Source: Glandiceps talaboti (taxonomy: Eukaryota > Hemichordata > Enteropneusta > Spengelidae). From it: a DNA stretch of 64,000 nt. The stretch is taken from contig NC_135570.1 of assembly GCF_964340395.1 (NCBI RefSeq), forward strand, positions 7,494,822-7,558,821, given 5' to 3'. The translations under genes and the position numbers were made by a program. Shown piece after piece: positions 1-11,984 of this stretch. Position 1 is the first letter of the stretch, and every line of letters starts with the position of its first letter. A model generated the notes under the pieces. The model searched no databases. It was not told the origin of the DNA and was given only the letters and a program-made list of their open reading frames with translations.

Positions 1-265
1 GATGGTTGAATGGTTAGAGTGGCTGGCTTGTAATCTATACATTGCTGGTTGTGGAGTCATGACTATGACTGTGCCTCAGACAACTCAGCTGTATAATTGG
101 GGAGCTGGTAGGACAACTGTTGCATTGTGATGCTTTAATCCTAAGTGCTTACAGAGGCAGAAATAGACTGCACATTCTCCAGGGAGTTGTACGGTCAGTT
201 GTGCTATTATGGGTCCATGCCTGGGTAATAATCGTAAAGCACTTTGAGCAGAGTGTGGCAACACA
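1..265 (+). mobile_element. tRNA-derived SINE, truncated and internally deleted
   Basis: It opens with a tRNA-like head (TGGTTGAATGGTTAGAGTGG, A-box-like). It then jumps from the head to a body shared with the copies at 7593-8000 and 59712-60036: CAACTCAGCTGTATAATTGG, the GGAGCTGGTAGGAC region, CCAGGGAGTTG, and GTAAAGCACTTTGAGC near the 3' end. The B-box part of the head is missing (internal deletion), and the 5' end may be cut by the window. Confidence 0.7.
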
Positions 266-323
266 GTGTTTTAGTCAAAACTTAAGATTAGTATAGTGTT
301 GCTTCACAGATAAAACGACTCAC

Positions 324-418
324 CTAAGTAAAGCTCTTTCACCAAAGTAATCTCCTCTTTTGAGCTTCCGAACTTCTTGAGGTTCATCATGACCTTGAAC
401 TTGTTGTGTGACCTTTAC
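324..418 (-). CDS. PRKG2: PRKG2-like exon 6: start of CNB-B phosphate-binding cassette
   Basis: The acceptor TTATAG joins in phase 0; residues 350-380 follow, ending with AG of a split Ser or Arg codon at the consensus donor TTAG|GTGAGT. The peptide runs VKVTQQVQGH, then DEPQEVRKLK, then RGDYFGERALL. F374-G375-E376-R377-A378-L379 opens the CNB-B cassette. VKVTQ and GHD.PQ resemble vertebrate PRKG2 more than PRKG1. The exon is short (95 bp). The next exon, with the conserved Arg of the cassette, is outside the window. Confidence 0.93.
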
Positions 419-1150
419 CTATAAAGTTCCAATGAAAAATATAATATAAACTTGAACTGAGTGTTACCCTGACCCTTGCTAATACAGGTGACAGAAACAT
501 GGTACACTTGATCGTGCTGTATGACTTTGAACCACACAAATGTAATGAAAGCAACTGACAATTTGTGACCTTTTTGAACTTGAACTTAATGTAAACTTGC
601 CTTATGCAAATACAATGAAAAGCCAATGTTAAACTAGAACTCCAGTGAGCTTCATCTAGACAAATGTGGTCAAAGGCCATTATGAACTTGTGTGATCGTA
701 TGCAAATATACATGTAGAAAGTTGCAATTAAGGTAGTATGTGCCTATAGGGACCAAGTTTCTTGAAGAACAAATTTTCTCCAAACTTTGCCATATTTGCA
801 TGTTCCTGGCCTTTTGAACTGATAAAAGAATTTTTGGGGTTTCATCATCTTGTTTTCAAGGATATCAATCTTTTATAATTGGCGGCCATATTGGATTCTA
901 AGATGGCTTACCTTTGATATCATTTTGACCATGATTTAAATAATTTGTATGGTGACCCCTCTTTTTTTTCCTTGATTTGAACTGAGAATGAGTTTGAGTT
1001 TTCTTGAACAAAGTAACAGAAAAATATGACCACTTTATTTCTGAGGTGAGTGTAACTACTTATAATGAAATTTCAACTTGTTGTGTGACTTTCAAATATG
1101 CAAATACAGCAGGTGGCCTTGTGTATAAAATTGAACTTGATGTTAGACAT
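390..1150. repeat. Diffuse TTGAACTTG / TGACCTTT-rich region
   Basis: Intron 5 sequence next to exon 6 with many diverged copies of GACCTTTTTGAACTTG, AACTTGTTGTGTGAC and ATATGCAAATACA. Unit length is not fixed. It overlaps the first part of exon 6 by sequence similarity only. Confidence 0.45.
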
Positions 1151-3499
1151 TGATTTATGGTGAGCAAAACCCAACTGTAGTGATAAGATTTAATTAAGAC
1201 ATCGAAGTTCTCAGTCACGGACATGCAACGGACATGTACCTGATATAAATTTCAAACACAAACTTTGTGATTATAACCTCTCCGATATCTAGAATTTGCG
1301 CCCAAAATATACCCCTGTTTGTCAAGGTCTAAACTGTAGCAGGCCAAGAGAACTTACAGGTGTAACCAGCAATTATATGTAAGCTTGTGGAATCCGAATT
1401 ATTATGTCAATGATGCACTAATACTGAGTCTTAACTTGTTTGAAAAGAGAAATGTTTCGGGTGTTTTTAAAATATCAATGGAATACATGTATCTCTTGAG
1501 ATAGCTGAAGAGTTTAGCCATGCTACATTTGGCAAGTTGAACCTACAGTGTTTAAAACTAAGTTGTCACAGAAATACATCTCCTGTGAAAATCGTTCTCT
1601 TCCAATTAACCTAGTGTGTGACTGACTCTGTGGCATGAAGTCAAACACATTAATTTGTGCACAGTGCCCTCAGGGGTAAACACATAGACTTGCTGACTTG
1701 TCCCTAAGTATCAATTCCTGTCAAAGATACTCCTGAAATCCCAGTGGCATTGTCCAAAACGATATCTCATTAACTGGTTTAACCATCATGGGAATAACCT
1801 TAACATACATGTGTTATAACTGCCATTGGATAAGCCTTTTTTTTTCAATAACAACAATCCCTAGTCATGTGTTTAAATGTCACACATTGAACATTTTCAG
1901 TCTGATATCATTAAAAATAGATTCTAAATCTCTTCTGGGATTAAATTGTGCATTTTTGTTTATTTAGATGACTGAAATGGGAATTTACAGTAATTTTTCT
2001 GCTGCTACTACGTAGTTGAGTTGCACAAAAGTGTCTGTGGTGTCATGATGGTGCTAAAATGAGACAGCCAGCCGCTGCACTCTGAGTGACTAAACATCAT
2101 GTTTTTCATCTGTTGTAATTCAAGGTGAATTTCTATTCGTACTGTAACATTAATCTTACACTTGTGTTGGACCACGAGGACCACATAGTCATTAAAAGCT
2201 ACCACGAGAGAGTTCTATACACATTTATCCTTGTCAGAAAGGAGTATTAAAATCAACTCTGTTCGGGGGAAAAAAAAGGTCAAAATTGGCTCTGTTCAGT
2301 AAATTTTCGTGTCTGTAATGTTTGTGGACAACACAATCTCATTAACCTTAGCTTTGACAAATAACCCTTCGTATCTATTTTGTCTGCATACCGCCTACTG
2401 TTACACTTGCTAGATGCATAAATCACATGTTCAAGCACTGCACATGTAGATCGTGGCCAATAATTTCACCAAATGCCTGGGTTTTTTGTGTGCATGTGTA
2501 TTTTGCTTAAATAATAATAACAGGTTTGGAATGAGAACACAATAATAGTCATGATTATAGAAATTGCTAAAACTTTTTTGTGTGTGTGTGAAAATATAGT
2601 ACAGTGTTCCTAATCATAGTATGAATGATGAACCACTGCAATATACGGAACGATAGTATCATTACCAAAGTAGGTTTTTGTCTTTGTACAAAACTTAGTA
2701 AGGTACGTCGGATCAAAAGAGTGCCACAATTGCATGCATCATTAACTGAAAACTTCCAAATTTGGCTCATTTTACAGTGATCAATGTTTGTCGTTGTTAG
2801 ATATCAGATTCCGTATACCTAGTTGTGATGATGTCATCCAATAAAGAAGCTTCATTTGCAACAATGACTAATGGCTCACCCACTTGGCACCACTATCAAA
2901 GTAAACTCAGTTATTCAACTTTGCAACTAAGCAGGCAATGTTTTGACTATATACTATAGCTAAATCTACATCAGTGCATCAGGATAATTTCAGTAAGGTA
3001 TGAATATGTTACAGTACTTTATCATTCATACCTAGATTGGAAGCTATCGCTCGTGAAAATACGGTGGCAGAATAAACCAAATCACTCGTGAAAATAACTT
3101 CTGTACGCCCTACAATCCATTGCGCGATCATGGGGTTCTGTCATATTATTCTGTGGCCTTAATAACATAATTTCCAAATTTTTTAACAATTCTAGAATTT
3201 ATACAGTTCAATATCCTAACTCAATACATTGCAAAAGATTAATAAATGTGTAAAATGTTTTGTTACTATACGTACAATAACAAATTTTTTATTCATTTTG
3301 TCAGCTTCTTGCAATGTATTGAGTTACAAACAGACTTAGTCAATGTTTCACATTAATTTTTCAAGTGGGATGCCATGATAAAATTATTTTATAAATTAAA
3401 AATCCAAAATAAATACCCAATCCTCATCCATATTACCACTTTACGATAATTCTCTTAATAAAATATATGATATAAATCATGAATTTAAAATCTACTTAC
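419..3499 (-). other. Intron 5 of PRKG2-like gene
   Basis: GTAAGT donor and TTATAG acceptor. Contents: the diffuse TTGAACTTG region (to 1150), a family 2 partial copy (3217-3444), and otherwise nothing recognisable. Confidence 0.85.
3217..3444. mobile_element. Inverted-repeat element, family 2, partial copy
   Basis: Contains TAACTCAATACATTGCAAAA, its inverted counterpart TTGCAATGTATTGAGTTAC, then AAATTAAAAATCCAAAATAA and a right end CCTCATCCATATTACCACTT. It matches the copies at 14974-15212, 17967-18257 and 39245-39490, but the left arm is missing. Confidence 0.75.
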
Positions 3500-3641
3500 A
3501 GTTCCCTTGGCAATGATGTCAAATGTATCTCCAGTTGTCCCTTCCCTGACAATGTACTCGCCTTCATGGAAGAAATCAATTTCCAAACTATCTGCCAACT
3601 TGGATAGATTCTCAGCAGACAGGTGTTTGAGAAGTGGAACA
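3500..3641 (-). CDS. PRKG2: PRKG2-like exon 5: first half of CNB-B
   Basis: The first base completes Ser302; residues 303-349 follow, ending in phase 0 at a perfect donor (ACT|GTAAGT). VPLLKHLSAENLSKLADSLE is the helical entry to the second cyclic-nucleotide-binding domain, and GEYIVREGTTGDTFDIIAKG covers the following beta strands. Asp343 (codon 3518-3520) sits where the family usually has a hydrophobic residue in TFFI. In PKGs, CNB-B is the second cGMP site and cooperates with CNB-A in releasing autoinhibition. Confidence 0.95.
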
Positions 3642-3792
3642 CTGCCAAAAGAAATTAAGCATTCATTCTACATCAAATTCACTAAATCTTCATCTTTTTT
3701 TAGAAAGTATGGCACAAGCTTTTATGCTGTAATCATGGAATGATTGACAGGGATCTGTAAAACCAGGTATGACTCTAGTAATCCAGCCTTCA

Positions 3793-4086
3793 GTTTACTA
3801 AGATAGATGCAAACTAAATCTAAAGCTCTTCAATGTGGTAGATTACACAAGTGGGAGTTATCGGTTCCTCTGTAGTGCGATTCTAATCACCATGTGATCA
3901 AGATAGTGTAAACATTGGAAGTCCACACACAGTACACTGTAAGTTCATGGAACTCTGTCACTAAAACTCTGTGAGGCCACCCTACTGAGACTATACTGAA
4001 ACCAACATCCATTCAATAGCTTATAAAATCACTGTTGTATCAATATTTTGCGACAATAGTTTTAGTTTGTGTCTATCTTAGTAAAC
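3793..4086. mobile_element. MITE-like element, family 1 (GTTTACTAAGATAG ends), copy 1
   Basis: Bounded by GTTTACTAAGATAGA and its inverted copy TCTATCTTAGTAAAC, about 294 bp. Its interior matches 17409-17704 along nearly its whole length (for example TTACACAAGTGGG, CATTGGAAGTCC, TTGTATCAA, TAGTTTGTGTCTATCTTAG). It is non-coding. It lies in intron 4 of the kinase gene. Confidence 0.75.
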
Positions 4087-4572
4087 CAAAGTCTCAATTA
4101 ACAGAGTAGTAACAGAAATCTAATTACAGATCTGAAGAATGAATAAAATGCTGAAAACTACGTTCTCAGCATTTTGGTATACAATATGTTACAGTAATTT
4201 GTCATTTATACTTTGATTGGAAGAACTGTAATGTGAAAGGGCACAGAACTACTCTTCAAAAATTCAAAAAACTACACGATTGATAAGGACATGAGAAAAA
4301 CCTATATTTACCCATTTTAAAATGCACTTTTGTTAACAGTATAAAAAAAATTCCCTGAGTGTACTGTCGCAAGTCTACCCTATATGCAGAATTGGCTTCG
4401 TTGAGGTAAACTCAGTACATCAGCTGCTGTGCTACCTGGTTCCAACAAAAACATCAGACACACTATAGAAATTGTATTACACCCACATTACCAACCAAGA
4501 TTAGACCATGGCGCCGGTTTTCCACAACTGTAAATATGAGATGTACATCAATAAAGTCTACGTGACACAAAC

Positions 4573-4678
4573 CTTTTAAGAAATCGTATGTTTTCTTCCT
4601 GTCTTTGTAGACCTGTCTTCATCATTACCATTTGGAATACTTTTCGATCTATCGCCCAGATCTTTGAATCTGTTACAG
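4573..4678 (-). CDS. PRKG2: PRKG2-like exon 4: C-terminal helices of CNB-A
   Basis: Encodes the last two bases of Ala267, residues 268-301, and AG of Ser302. KIWAIDRKVFQMVMMKTGL matches the family segment after the cassette: a beta strand ending in WAIDR, then the B/C helices linking CNB-A to CNB-B. The acceptor is poor (AAATACAG with few pyrimidines). A long CU-rich tract, purine on the plus strand at 4741-5094, lies 60-420 nt upstream in the transcript. The donor AAAG|GTTTGT is moderate. This exon therefore looks the most weakly defined of the six. Confidence 0.95.
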
Positions 4679-4740
4679 CTGTATTTAAAGATATATTGAT
4701 ATCATGAAATACAGACAGACTGAGTGTATATGACTAAATA

Positions 4741-5097
<357 letters not shown>

Positions 5098-5408
5098 TGT
5101 ATTGAAATGTTACTGTTATCTGACAAACTGGAAAATTTATCGGCAGCAGAAATGACAGATTTAGAATGACAAAAACAGGTACAAACTTTTCCATACACAA
5201 ATAGTTGTACTGGAAATAAACAAGGTGATTATATCTGTGAAAATGTCACAAACTAAATAAGACTACGTTCAACAAAAAATTGATGATTTCAAATGTTACT
5301 CATGATGCCCAGAATTTGAAGAATCCATTCAATATAATTGGATATTCTTATTTTGATTTACATTCATACCAAACTCTTTCATTTTAACCTGTCATAAACA
5401 ATACTGAC

Positions 5409-5522
5409 CTTTCACAGAAGCTGTTCTGGTACAATTATAGAGAATGGCCAATTCTCCAAATACTTTCCCAGGTCCCATTAGTCCTAAGACCTTGGTTCCT
5501 TTACTCACCTCCAGTTTTCCCT
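5409..5522 (-). CDS. PRKG2: PRKG2-like exon 3: cGMP phosphate-binding cassette of CNB-A
   Basis: The acceptor ATTTAG completes Glu229; residues 230-266 follow, and the donor is AAAG|GTCAGT. It holds the whole phosphate-binding cassette, F250-G251-E252-L253-A254 through R261-T262-A263. In the family the Glu contacts the ribose hydroxyl, the Arg the cyclic phosphate, and the Thr after Arg favours cGMP over cAMP. All three are present, so the site looks functional and cGMP-selective. The run [20 protein letters not shown] is nearly invariant in PKGs and is the strongest single identifier of this gene. Confidence 0.97.
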
Positions 5523-6574
5523 CTAAATATTTGAAAACGAGTAATTAAAACACAGAAATAGTTATCACATATCAGTTTAACCACACTCATGTGATTTTGT
5601 AGTCGTCTTGGCATTTTCATCATTCCTGAGTGAAAACATGCACCTTTTTTGAAACATATGAAAATAAATATTAATGCATGTAATTCAAAAACCAAATCAT
5701 GTTTCATTTATATCACCAAATATTATGAACGACTTGCATTTTATTTTTAAATTTTTTTTTTAATTTATGACTTATTTTTTGGTAAATATCCAACAGCATT
5801 ATTATACTGAACTCTTTGTTATCAGTCAATTCTACAATTACATTATCTTCACACATTCTGTAAAACCACAAATGGAGAACAGATGGTCTCAACAAAACTC
5901 AGCTCAAAAGGTTATAAAAATTCTGACCAGGTTTGAACCTGTTAAAATTGCATCATCAGGTCTGAAAAAAATGGATTCCTGTAAAAAAAAGTTTCATCAG
6001 AGTTACTGGTTCATCATGATATATTACTGTATGGGAAACTACCAGTTTTACTATATTTTGCCCTTTCAGTTATCAGGTATCCCTGACCTTAAAGTGGCAC
6101 AAACTGAGTTTATAAGCTTTTTACGTAAGTCAAAATATTTACAAAAAATCTTCCATTAAACTATTCTAGTATAATCATTATTATCAATGCGTGCTGATCT
6201 ATGACATTCCAATTTGTGTTCTAGCATTGGTAGTACTGTTGATTACATAGTAGACAGTTTCCGTACATTTTTTGATATGTCAGAAATTATGTCATCATAT
6301 CGTTTATGAGTTATATCTTAATACCAGGTTTGAGTTCAGTTAATTGTAAGTGGTGGTTTAGTGTGTTTCAGTAGGTACAATAATGCGAGTACCTTTTAAA
6401 TATGTAGTGAAATCTATGCCTAAAAATTTATAAACTCAGCTTGTGCCCCTTTAAGACTGAAAAATTTGTCATTGTAGGCACTCCACATTGCTGTTGCTTG
6501 CACAAACAACACCAAATCTTTTGCAGAAACACTTTTCATGTATGATGTTTACATAATCAGAATAGCGCCCTCAC
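5523..6574 (-). other. Intron 2 of PRKG2-like gene
   Basis: Holds the family 3 MITE (6088-6455). The ORF 5767-6159 on the opposite strand has no recognisable features. Confidence 0.85.
6088..6455. mobile_element. MITE-like element, family 3 (CTTAAAGTGGCACAA ends), copy 1
   Basis: Terminal inverted repeats of about 28 bp: CTTAAAGTGGCACAAACTGA with GTTTATAA, and TTATAAACTCAGCTTGTGCC with CCTTTAAG. Total 368 bp, in intron 2. The interior segment GTACAATAATGCGAGTAC matches 51229-51603 in the opposite orientation. Confidence 0.75.
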
Positions 6575-6741
6575 CAGCTGCAACATAGAAATGTGCTCCA
6601 GCATCGCCTTCCTTGATAACAAGCTGTCCTTTCTGGAATGTCTTGGGATACATACAATCCACAATTTCCCGGATTTGAGAAGCATCGAGATTCTTTGTAA
6701 AGTCATTATCCAGGATTGCGTCCTTTATGAGCTGCTTTGAC
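6575..6741 (-). CDS. PRKG2: PRKG2-like exon 2: start of CNB-A
   Basis: The acceptor TTACAG supplies the last base of Arg173, followed by residues 174-228; the exon ends with one base of Glu229 at the donor G|GTGAGG. The sequence [14 protein letters not shown] and the run [11 protein letters not shown] are family signatures: the helical entry to the first cyclic-nucleotide-binding domain and its first beta strands ([15 protein letters not shown]). The phase joins exon 1 exactly without another exon, although the intron between them is 23.7 kb. An internal exon used in other transcripts cannot be excluded. Confidence 0.95.
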
Positions 6742-7263
6742 CTGTAACAAAGACACGACAATAAGGAGATTTCAGAAAATACGTATCATGTACTACTACC
6801 TGTCGGACAGAAACGCACTATCAGGAACATTTTGAATAAGTTATCAAATTATATCAATTTTTTTTCTCAAATAATGGTAAATCTAGTTAACCATATTATC
6901 AAATAAAAAAATTTAGTTGAACAAATTTATGTTTTCCTGGAGGGATGCACAAATTTGTGTTATGGTAACTTTAATACTTTTGATCAAATTATACAAATTG
7001 AAGGAATGGAATTAAGAGATTTTTTATCAAATAATAAAATTATGGACGATTTATGATTAAATTATAACAGTATAGGGCAAGCAAAGTGAACAGGGCATAT
7101 CTATACTATTGTTGGAGAATAGACAAAATTTACAAACGTTTCCTGAGCTCGATTCAATTCTCAACATTTCAGAATTGATACTTTTACTAATGGAACATAA
7201 TGTAGCAATACTGTAGCAATTATGTAGCAATAATGTAGCAATACTTTTTATAGAATTGATTTC

Positions 7264-7560
7264 GATATTATTCCCGATCGTTTTTCTTCTTCAGGCAGTC
7301 AAGAAAATTACAAGTGACATAAGGGGCCTTGTCACTTTGAGTCAGAGACACAATAAATCACAAAATCTCATTTTCTGGCTGGAATAGGTAAATAATGAAG
7401 ATCTCTCGACTCATTATGAGCACAGCATAAACAATAATTTAGACATGCATTTTCAGTATAAATACCATGTTTTCTGTTTTAACGTGTACAACTTGGTTTG
7501 TGTATGGTATAATAGAGTATAAATAATGCTTAGCATTTTGAGAGTTAGTGACAGTTTTTG
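7264..7560. repeat. Interspersed repeat, family 11, copy
   Basis: Begins ATTATTCCCGATCGTTTTTC and holds GTGACATAAGGGGCCTTGTC. It ends with TTTTCTGTTTT, ACTTGGTTTGTGTATGGTAT, which is also found in 13610-13910. It lies in intron 1, immediately before a SINE. Confidence 0.55.
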
Positions 7561-7592
7561 AGAATTTTTGAGACTGACAAAATAAATCACAT

Positions 7593-8000
7593 ATGGAGTC
7601 ATGATGTGTTAATGGTTAGATTGACATGCTTGGAATCTACAGGTTCCTGGTTCGAGTCTTGCACTGCTTGCTGTTTCTTTTCTGAATGGCTAAAGTCATT
7701 GGTAAGATTTGAACCACGATTACATCCTAGTCAGCCCAGCTGTATAACTGGGGACCTGGTAGGACAGAAGTTGCAATGTGAACATTTGAATTTCATACGC
7801 TTTCAAATAAAATATTTTGAGAACTTGCAGTTTTGATAATTCTTTAAAGAATGGTGATGAGGTTAGCAACATTTTGAAATCCTCCCCAGGGAGTTCAGCC
7901 AGTTATATAGACCTTTGTGCCACTATAGGTCTGTGCCAATGGTAATAATTGTACAGTGCTATACCTATGATATTTATTGTGGAAGGCACTTTCACAGATA
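7593..8000 (+). mobile_element. tRNA-derived SINE
   Basis: The head GTTAATGGTTAGATTGACATG is followed by a B-box GGTTCGAGTCT (7649-7659), the pol III promoter layout of a tRNA-derived SINE. The body matches the other two copies (CCCAGCTGTATAACTGGGGA, CCTGGTAGGACAG, CCCCAGGGAGTTCAG, then GTAATAATTGTACAGTGCTA). An open frame across it (7558-7836) is fortuitous. Confidence 0.75.
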
Positions 8001-8690
8001 ACTCTACCATTAACATTAAATCATCAACATTTTGAAGATTAATGGGAAAAATTATTAACATTCGCAGAGATTGACACAAGAGATCATTACTTGGACAATC
8101 ACGGATTGAAGTTTAAATTAAAAGTCACTTTTCTATCACAAATAGGGTGATTACATTGACATCCCTATCACGTTCACGCAGTCAAAATGGTGCCAGTATG
8201 AGATCCGATTACTTTGATCCCTACCGCTTGAGAACACAAAAGTGTACTTTGTGACACTCTAATTAGTTATTGCCATGGTTACATATTGATTTGTGCTCTT
8301 GTGAATGTACCTCACCACGGTCACCGTTGCCATAGAAACAAAAGTTAACAGAATCCCTATATCAATTTTCAGCAATGAAATACTCATGTAGTCATCATGA
8401 GTTGCCATGGTAATGAAAACGATCAATGTAGCAATGTCTATTTTTGAGCATACTACATTTTGTTAAAGAATTATTTCAACAGACAATAATTTTGAACCTT
8501 TACTGTTTGAAAAACTAAATTTTGAAATACTTGCTTGAGCTTTAGGTTCGGCTGAATTTCTGAATTTCATTCCATTTCGATGTGGTTTTAAATTTAAGCA
8601 CCCCAACCATACCACATCATAATATTTTGCAGTTAATGAAAGGGGTATGATTTCAACAAAGTATGTAATGACAATCTTTTATTTTAAGTT

Positions 8691-8693
<3 letters not shown>

Positions 8694-8759
<66 letters not shown>

Positions 8760-8885
8760 GAGCGAGTGAGCGAGAGCAAGAGAGAGTGAGAGACAGAGAG
8801 ACAGAGGAGAGAGGGAGAGAGAAAAGAGAGGGCCAGACAGATAGACAGACAGAGAGACAGACAATAAACAGATAGACAGATGCCT
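8694..8885. repeat. (AC)n then GA/CAGA-rich microsatellite
   Basis: About 62 bp of (AC)n (8694-8756) followed by a mixed GAGA/CAGACAGA tract. It lies in intron 1. Confidence 0.95.
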
Positions 8886-11142
8886 TCTCATGCGATGCCC
8901 ATGCCTATACCACTACTGAACGTCATAAGGTTTAGTTGTGATAAAACACCTCTTGGCAGAACATTTTGGACAGCTTGCGGTTTTATGACAATGACAACAA
9001 AAATATACCATACAGTTTAGTTCAATTTGGTCGATTTTGCTTTCCCTTTTGCAATAAAGCACAAAATTCCTGATACATAATGTACATATGGCTATGCTAT
9101 ATGTTTTTGATATTTTCAGTACTACATCAGAATTGACAATTTTTATCTGTGTGCGAATCACTGCACACACTACTTTTTATTTATTTATGAAATCAGTTTC
9201 CATTTCACATAACATTTAATCCATCTCAGAAGCGTTATCAGATGTACCAAACTGTAAAGTCTGGTTTCCTAGCAACCACTCTATAATATCATCTTCATCT
9301 TTTGTCCTTCATTATGTAATCTCTCCCATCCAAATATCACTTGTGTATTAATTTTTAAAAAAAGATTACAAAACCCCTTTCCAATCACCTTTGAAAGAAG
9401 AATATGATAAATAAATGAAAATATTATTACGATAATAGTACATTTTTCAACATTATTTTTAAATCATTTCAGCAAAAACAAAAACATTATAGAGAGACAC
9501 TGATAGTCAATTTTATTTGTTATGTTTATTTGTTCTATTTAATAATATCAAACATTATAAATTGTTTATCTAAGTTTCTCGGCTATTTTACCAGATCTAG
9601 GCTCGTTTACACTCACAATACCGTTTCAAATGAAAAAGTAACTATTTTGTTGTGTTTGCACCTATCGTTTACACCGAGATGCCAAAAACTCATATGAAAA
9701 CAAACCGATTTAAAAAATGCTGTTGGTGTGTCTTTGGACACGATATCTCAAAAAATGTTGCATCAATTCTAATGATACTGAATTGCTATACAACTTTCCT
9801 ATGCTAATGGCAAGAACGGATCATTTCGATATAACAGTGTACATTACTAGAGTCTCTAGACGAACTGTCCTGTAATAATGATAAATGTTTCAATTTTCCT
9901 TTTATCTTTTGGCAATAACATAATATCTGTTTACGAGCCCATAACAATTTCATCTTGACGAAAATATGTGTTCAACAACTTTCTTGCAAAGCCTAGTACA
10001 TAGGTGTGAAATTGATTCCTACAGCCACTGAGAAATGATTGAACTGTGAATTATTTTTTCAATATTTGTGACCTATTAGAGAGATGGAAATTACTAACAT
10101 TTCTGTTTTTCAATCATCATCTGTCATACATTATAGACATGGATGGTTATATGAGACATCTAGCCTCGAGGGATGAAGTCTGTGAAAGACTAGACTAGAC
10201 GCCTCTGATGTTTCCTATACATTACAGCCAGAAACCATATTTGAAAATACATAGATGGAAACTAATGTGTTTCAAACACATAATATTTTGCTTTCCCATA
10301 TTCTGTTGATAATGCTACAGGCAAAACATTTTTTCATTAACTGAATCAGTCTAAATGATAGTGCTGAACATAATGGAGATTTTTTCCTTATTTATATTCA
10401 AATAATACAAGGATTTGACATATACACAAACACATTTTGTAACGCCTCTAGCCTTACCAAATTACTTTAGTATCCAGTTGTGATAAAGAATACTTTAAAA
10501 GGCTTTATATTTGTGGAAAAGAGATATGACTGACGAGTATGTTTTGAAGATTAATATTTTAGTCCATAGACTTTATTATACTGTCTCCTTATACTAGATA
10601 ATATTACTAGCTTGCAGCAAATACATTTCCAACAATGTGCAAATCGGATTATCATTTCTGTCAATTTGTATGGAGTATATACAAATTGCAAACTTGTATA
10701 GCAAATAAAATCTTTTATAATCTCTAGAAATACTATCATAGTAATCTGATGACAAACCCTGATGATGTCATCTTTAACATAATTTGCATATTTAAATTAG
10801 CAGCTGAAGAAATGTTCACTGATTCTGACAATTACGTTTCACTTATATATTGATAAAATAGTCTACTTTTTGCTTTAATTGTCTGTGTGTGTTTTCTTTT
10901 TTTGATAATATATAGATTTGTAAATATTTTATGATTTTTCTGTTCAGTCCAGATTCTAGATGGTAAGATATATGTTGTAACGTTCCACCCTCGCCTGTCT
11001 GCAGCAGTGCTCTGTGAAAGGAATTGACCAATGTGTGAGGGTGCCACATCATGGTATACCTTTAACGCCCTTACAGACCATCCACAATCGTACATATTCA
11101 AATTGATCAGCTTGTCCACAATTTATTAATTTCTATGATTGT

Positions 11143-11174
11143 AAGGTGGGGGGGGGGGGGAGGGGAGGGGGGGG
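11143..11174. repeat. Poly(G) tract
   Basis: G-runs of 14, 4 and 8 interrupted by single A residues. Potential G-quadruplex. Confidence 0.9.
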
Positions 11175-11302
11175 TTTGACTAGTTGCAAGACAACTAATT
11201 TTCCTTTCCATTCCCACAATGTAGAGTTAATGTGTTTCAACATTATAGTGTATCTCTAATATATCTCTTGGAATAAAAGCTGAATAGCATAAATATTATA
11301 CT

Positions 11303-11555
11303 ACGTACACTACACCACACCACACTATACTACGACATATACACTACACTACACTACACCACACTACACTGCACCACACTACACTGCACTACACTACATT
11401 ACACTGCACTACACTACACTGTACTTCACTACCACTAGACTAGACAAGACTACACTACACTGAACTACACTTCACTACCACTAGACTAGATTAGACAAGA
11501 CTAGACTAGACTAGACTAGACTACACTAGACTAGACTACACTAGACTACACTATA
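11303..11555. repeat. (ACTAC)n / (ACTAG)n pentanucleotide repeat
   Basis: Imperfect ACTAC / ACCAC / ACTAG / ACTGC units over about 250 bp, shifting from CTACA-type to CTAGA-type toward the right. Confidence 0.9.
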
Positions 11556-11984
11556 TGATGATCAAAGCGCTCACTATGTGTGTTTTATCAAATAATTATC
11601 ATTCACAGTTATACCATGACGATTTATAATGAAACTGACATTATTTTATATTAGGATATATATCAAATATTATTGATTTTCACGTCATGATAGCATTCTG
11701 GAGTAACAAAAGCATGGCTGATATTACCGGTAACAGAAAGGACTCTGAAAGGTGATAAAACTACAAAGAAAGCAGCAGATTATTATCAAATACAGTTAAT
11801 ACAGACCAAGTACCAGGATTTCTGAGTGTGGTAATCTGACTAAAAATACACCAGGATTTAACTTGAGGTTATTTGTTGCTACGACAACATGTATTTAGGC
11901 ATATGATGATGTCATTTCTACTCTTAAATGTGTAGCTTAAAAGTAAATTGGCAGGCAGGCAAATAACTAGATTTCACTGTTGCC

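Noticed and set aside
387-713. 108-codon minus-strand ORF
   Set aside because: A different frame from exon 6 across an intron, with no domain. The real coding is 324-418.
7649-7659. tRNA gene at the B-box
   Set aside because: No cloverleaf can be drawn and the same head recurs in three dispersed copies. It is a SINE promoter.
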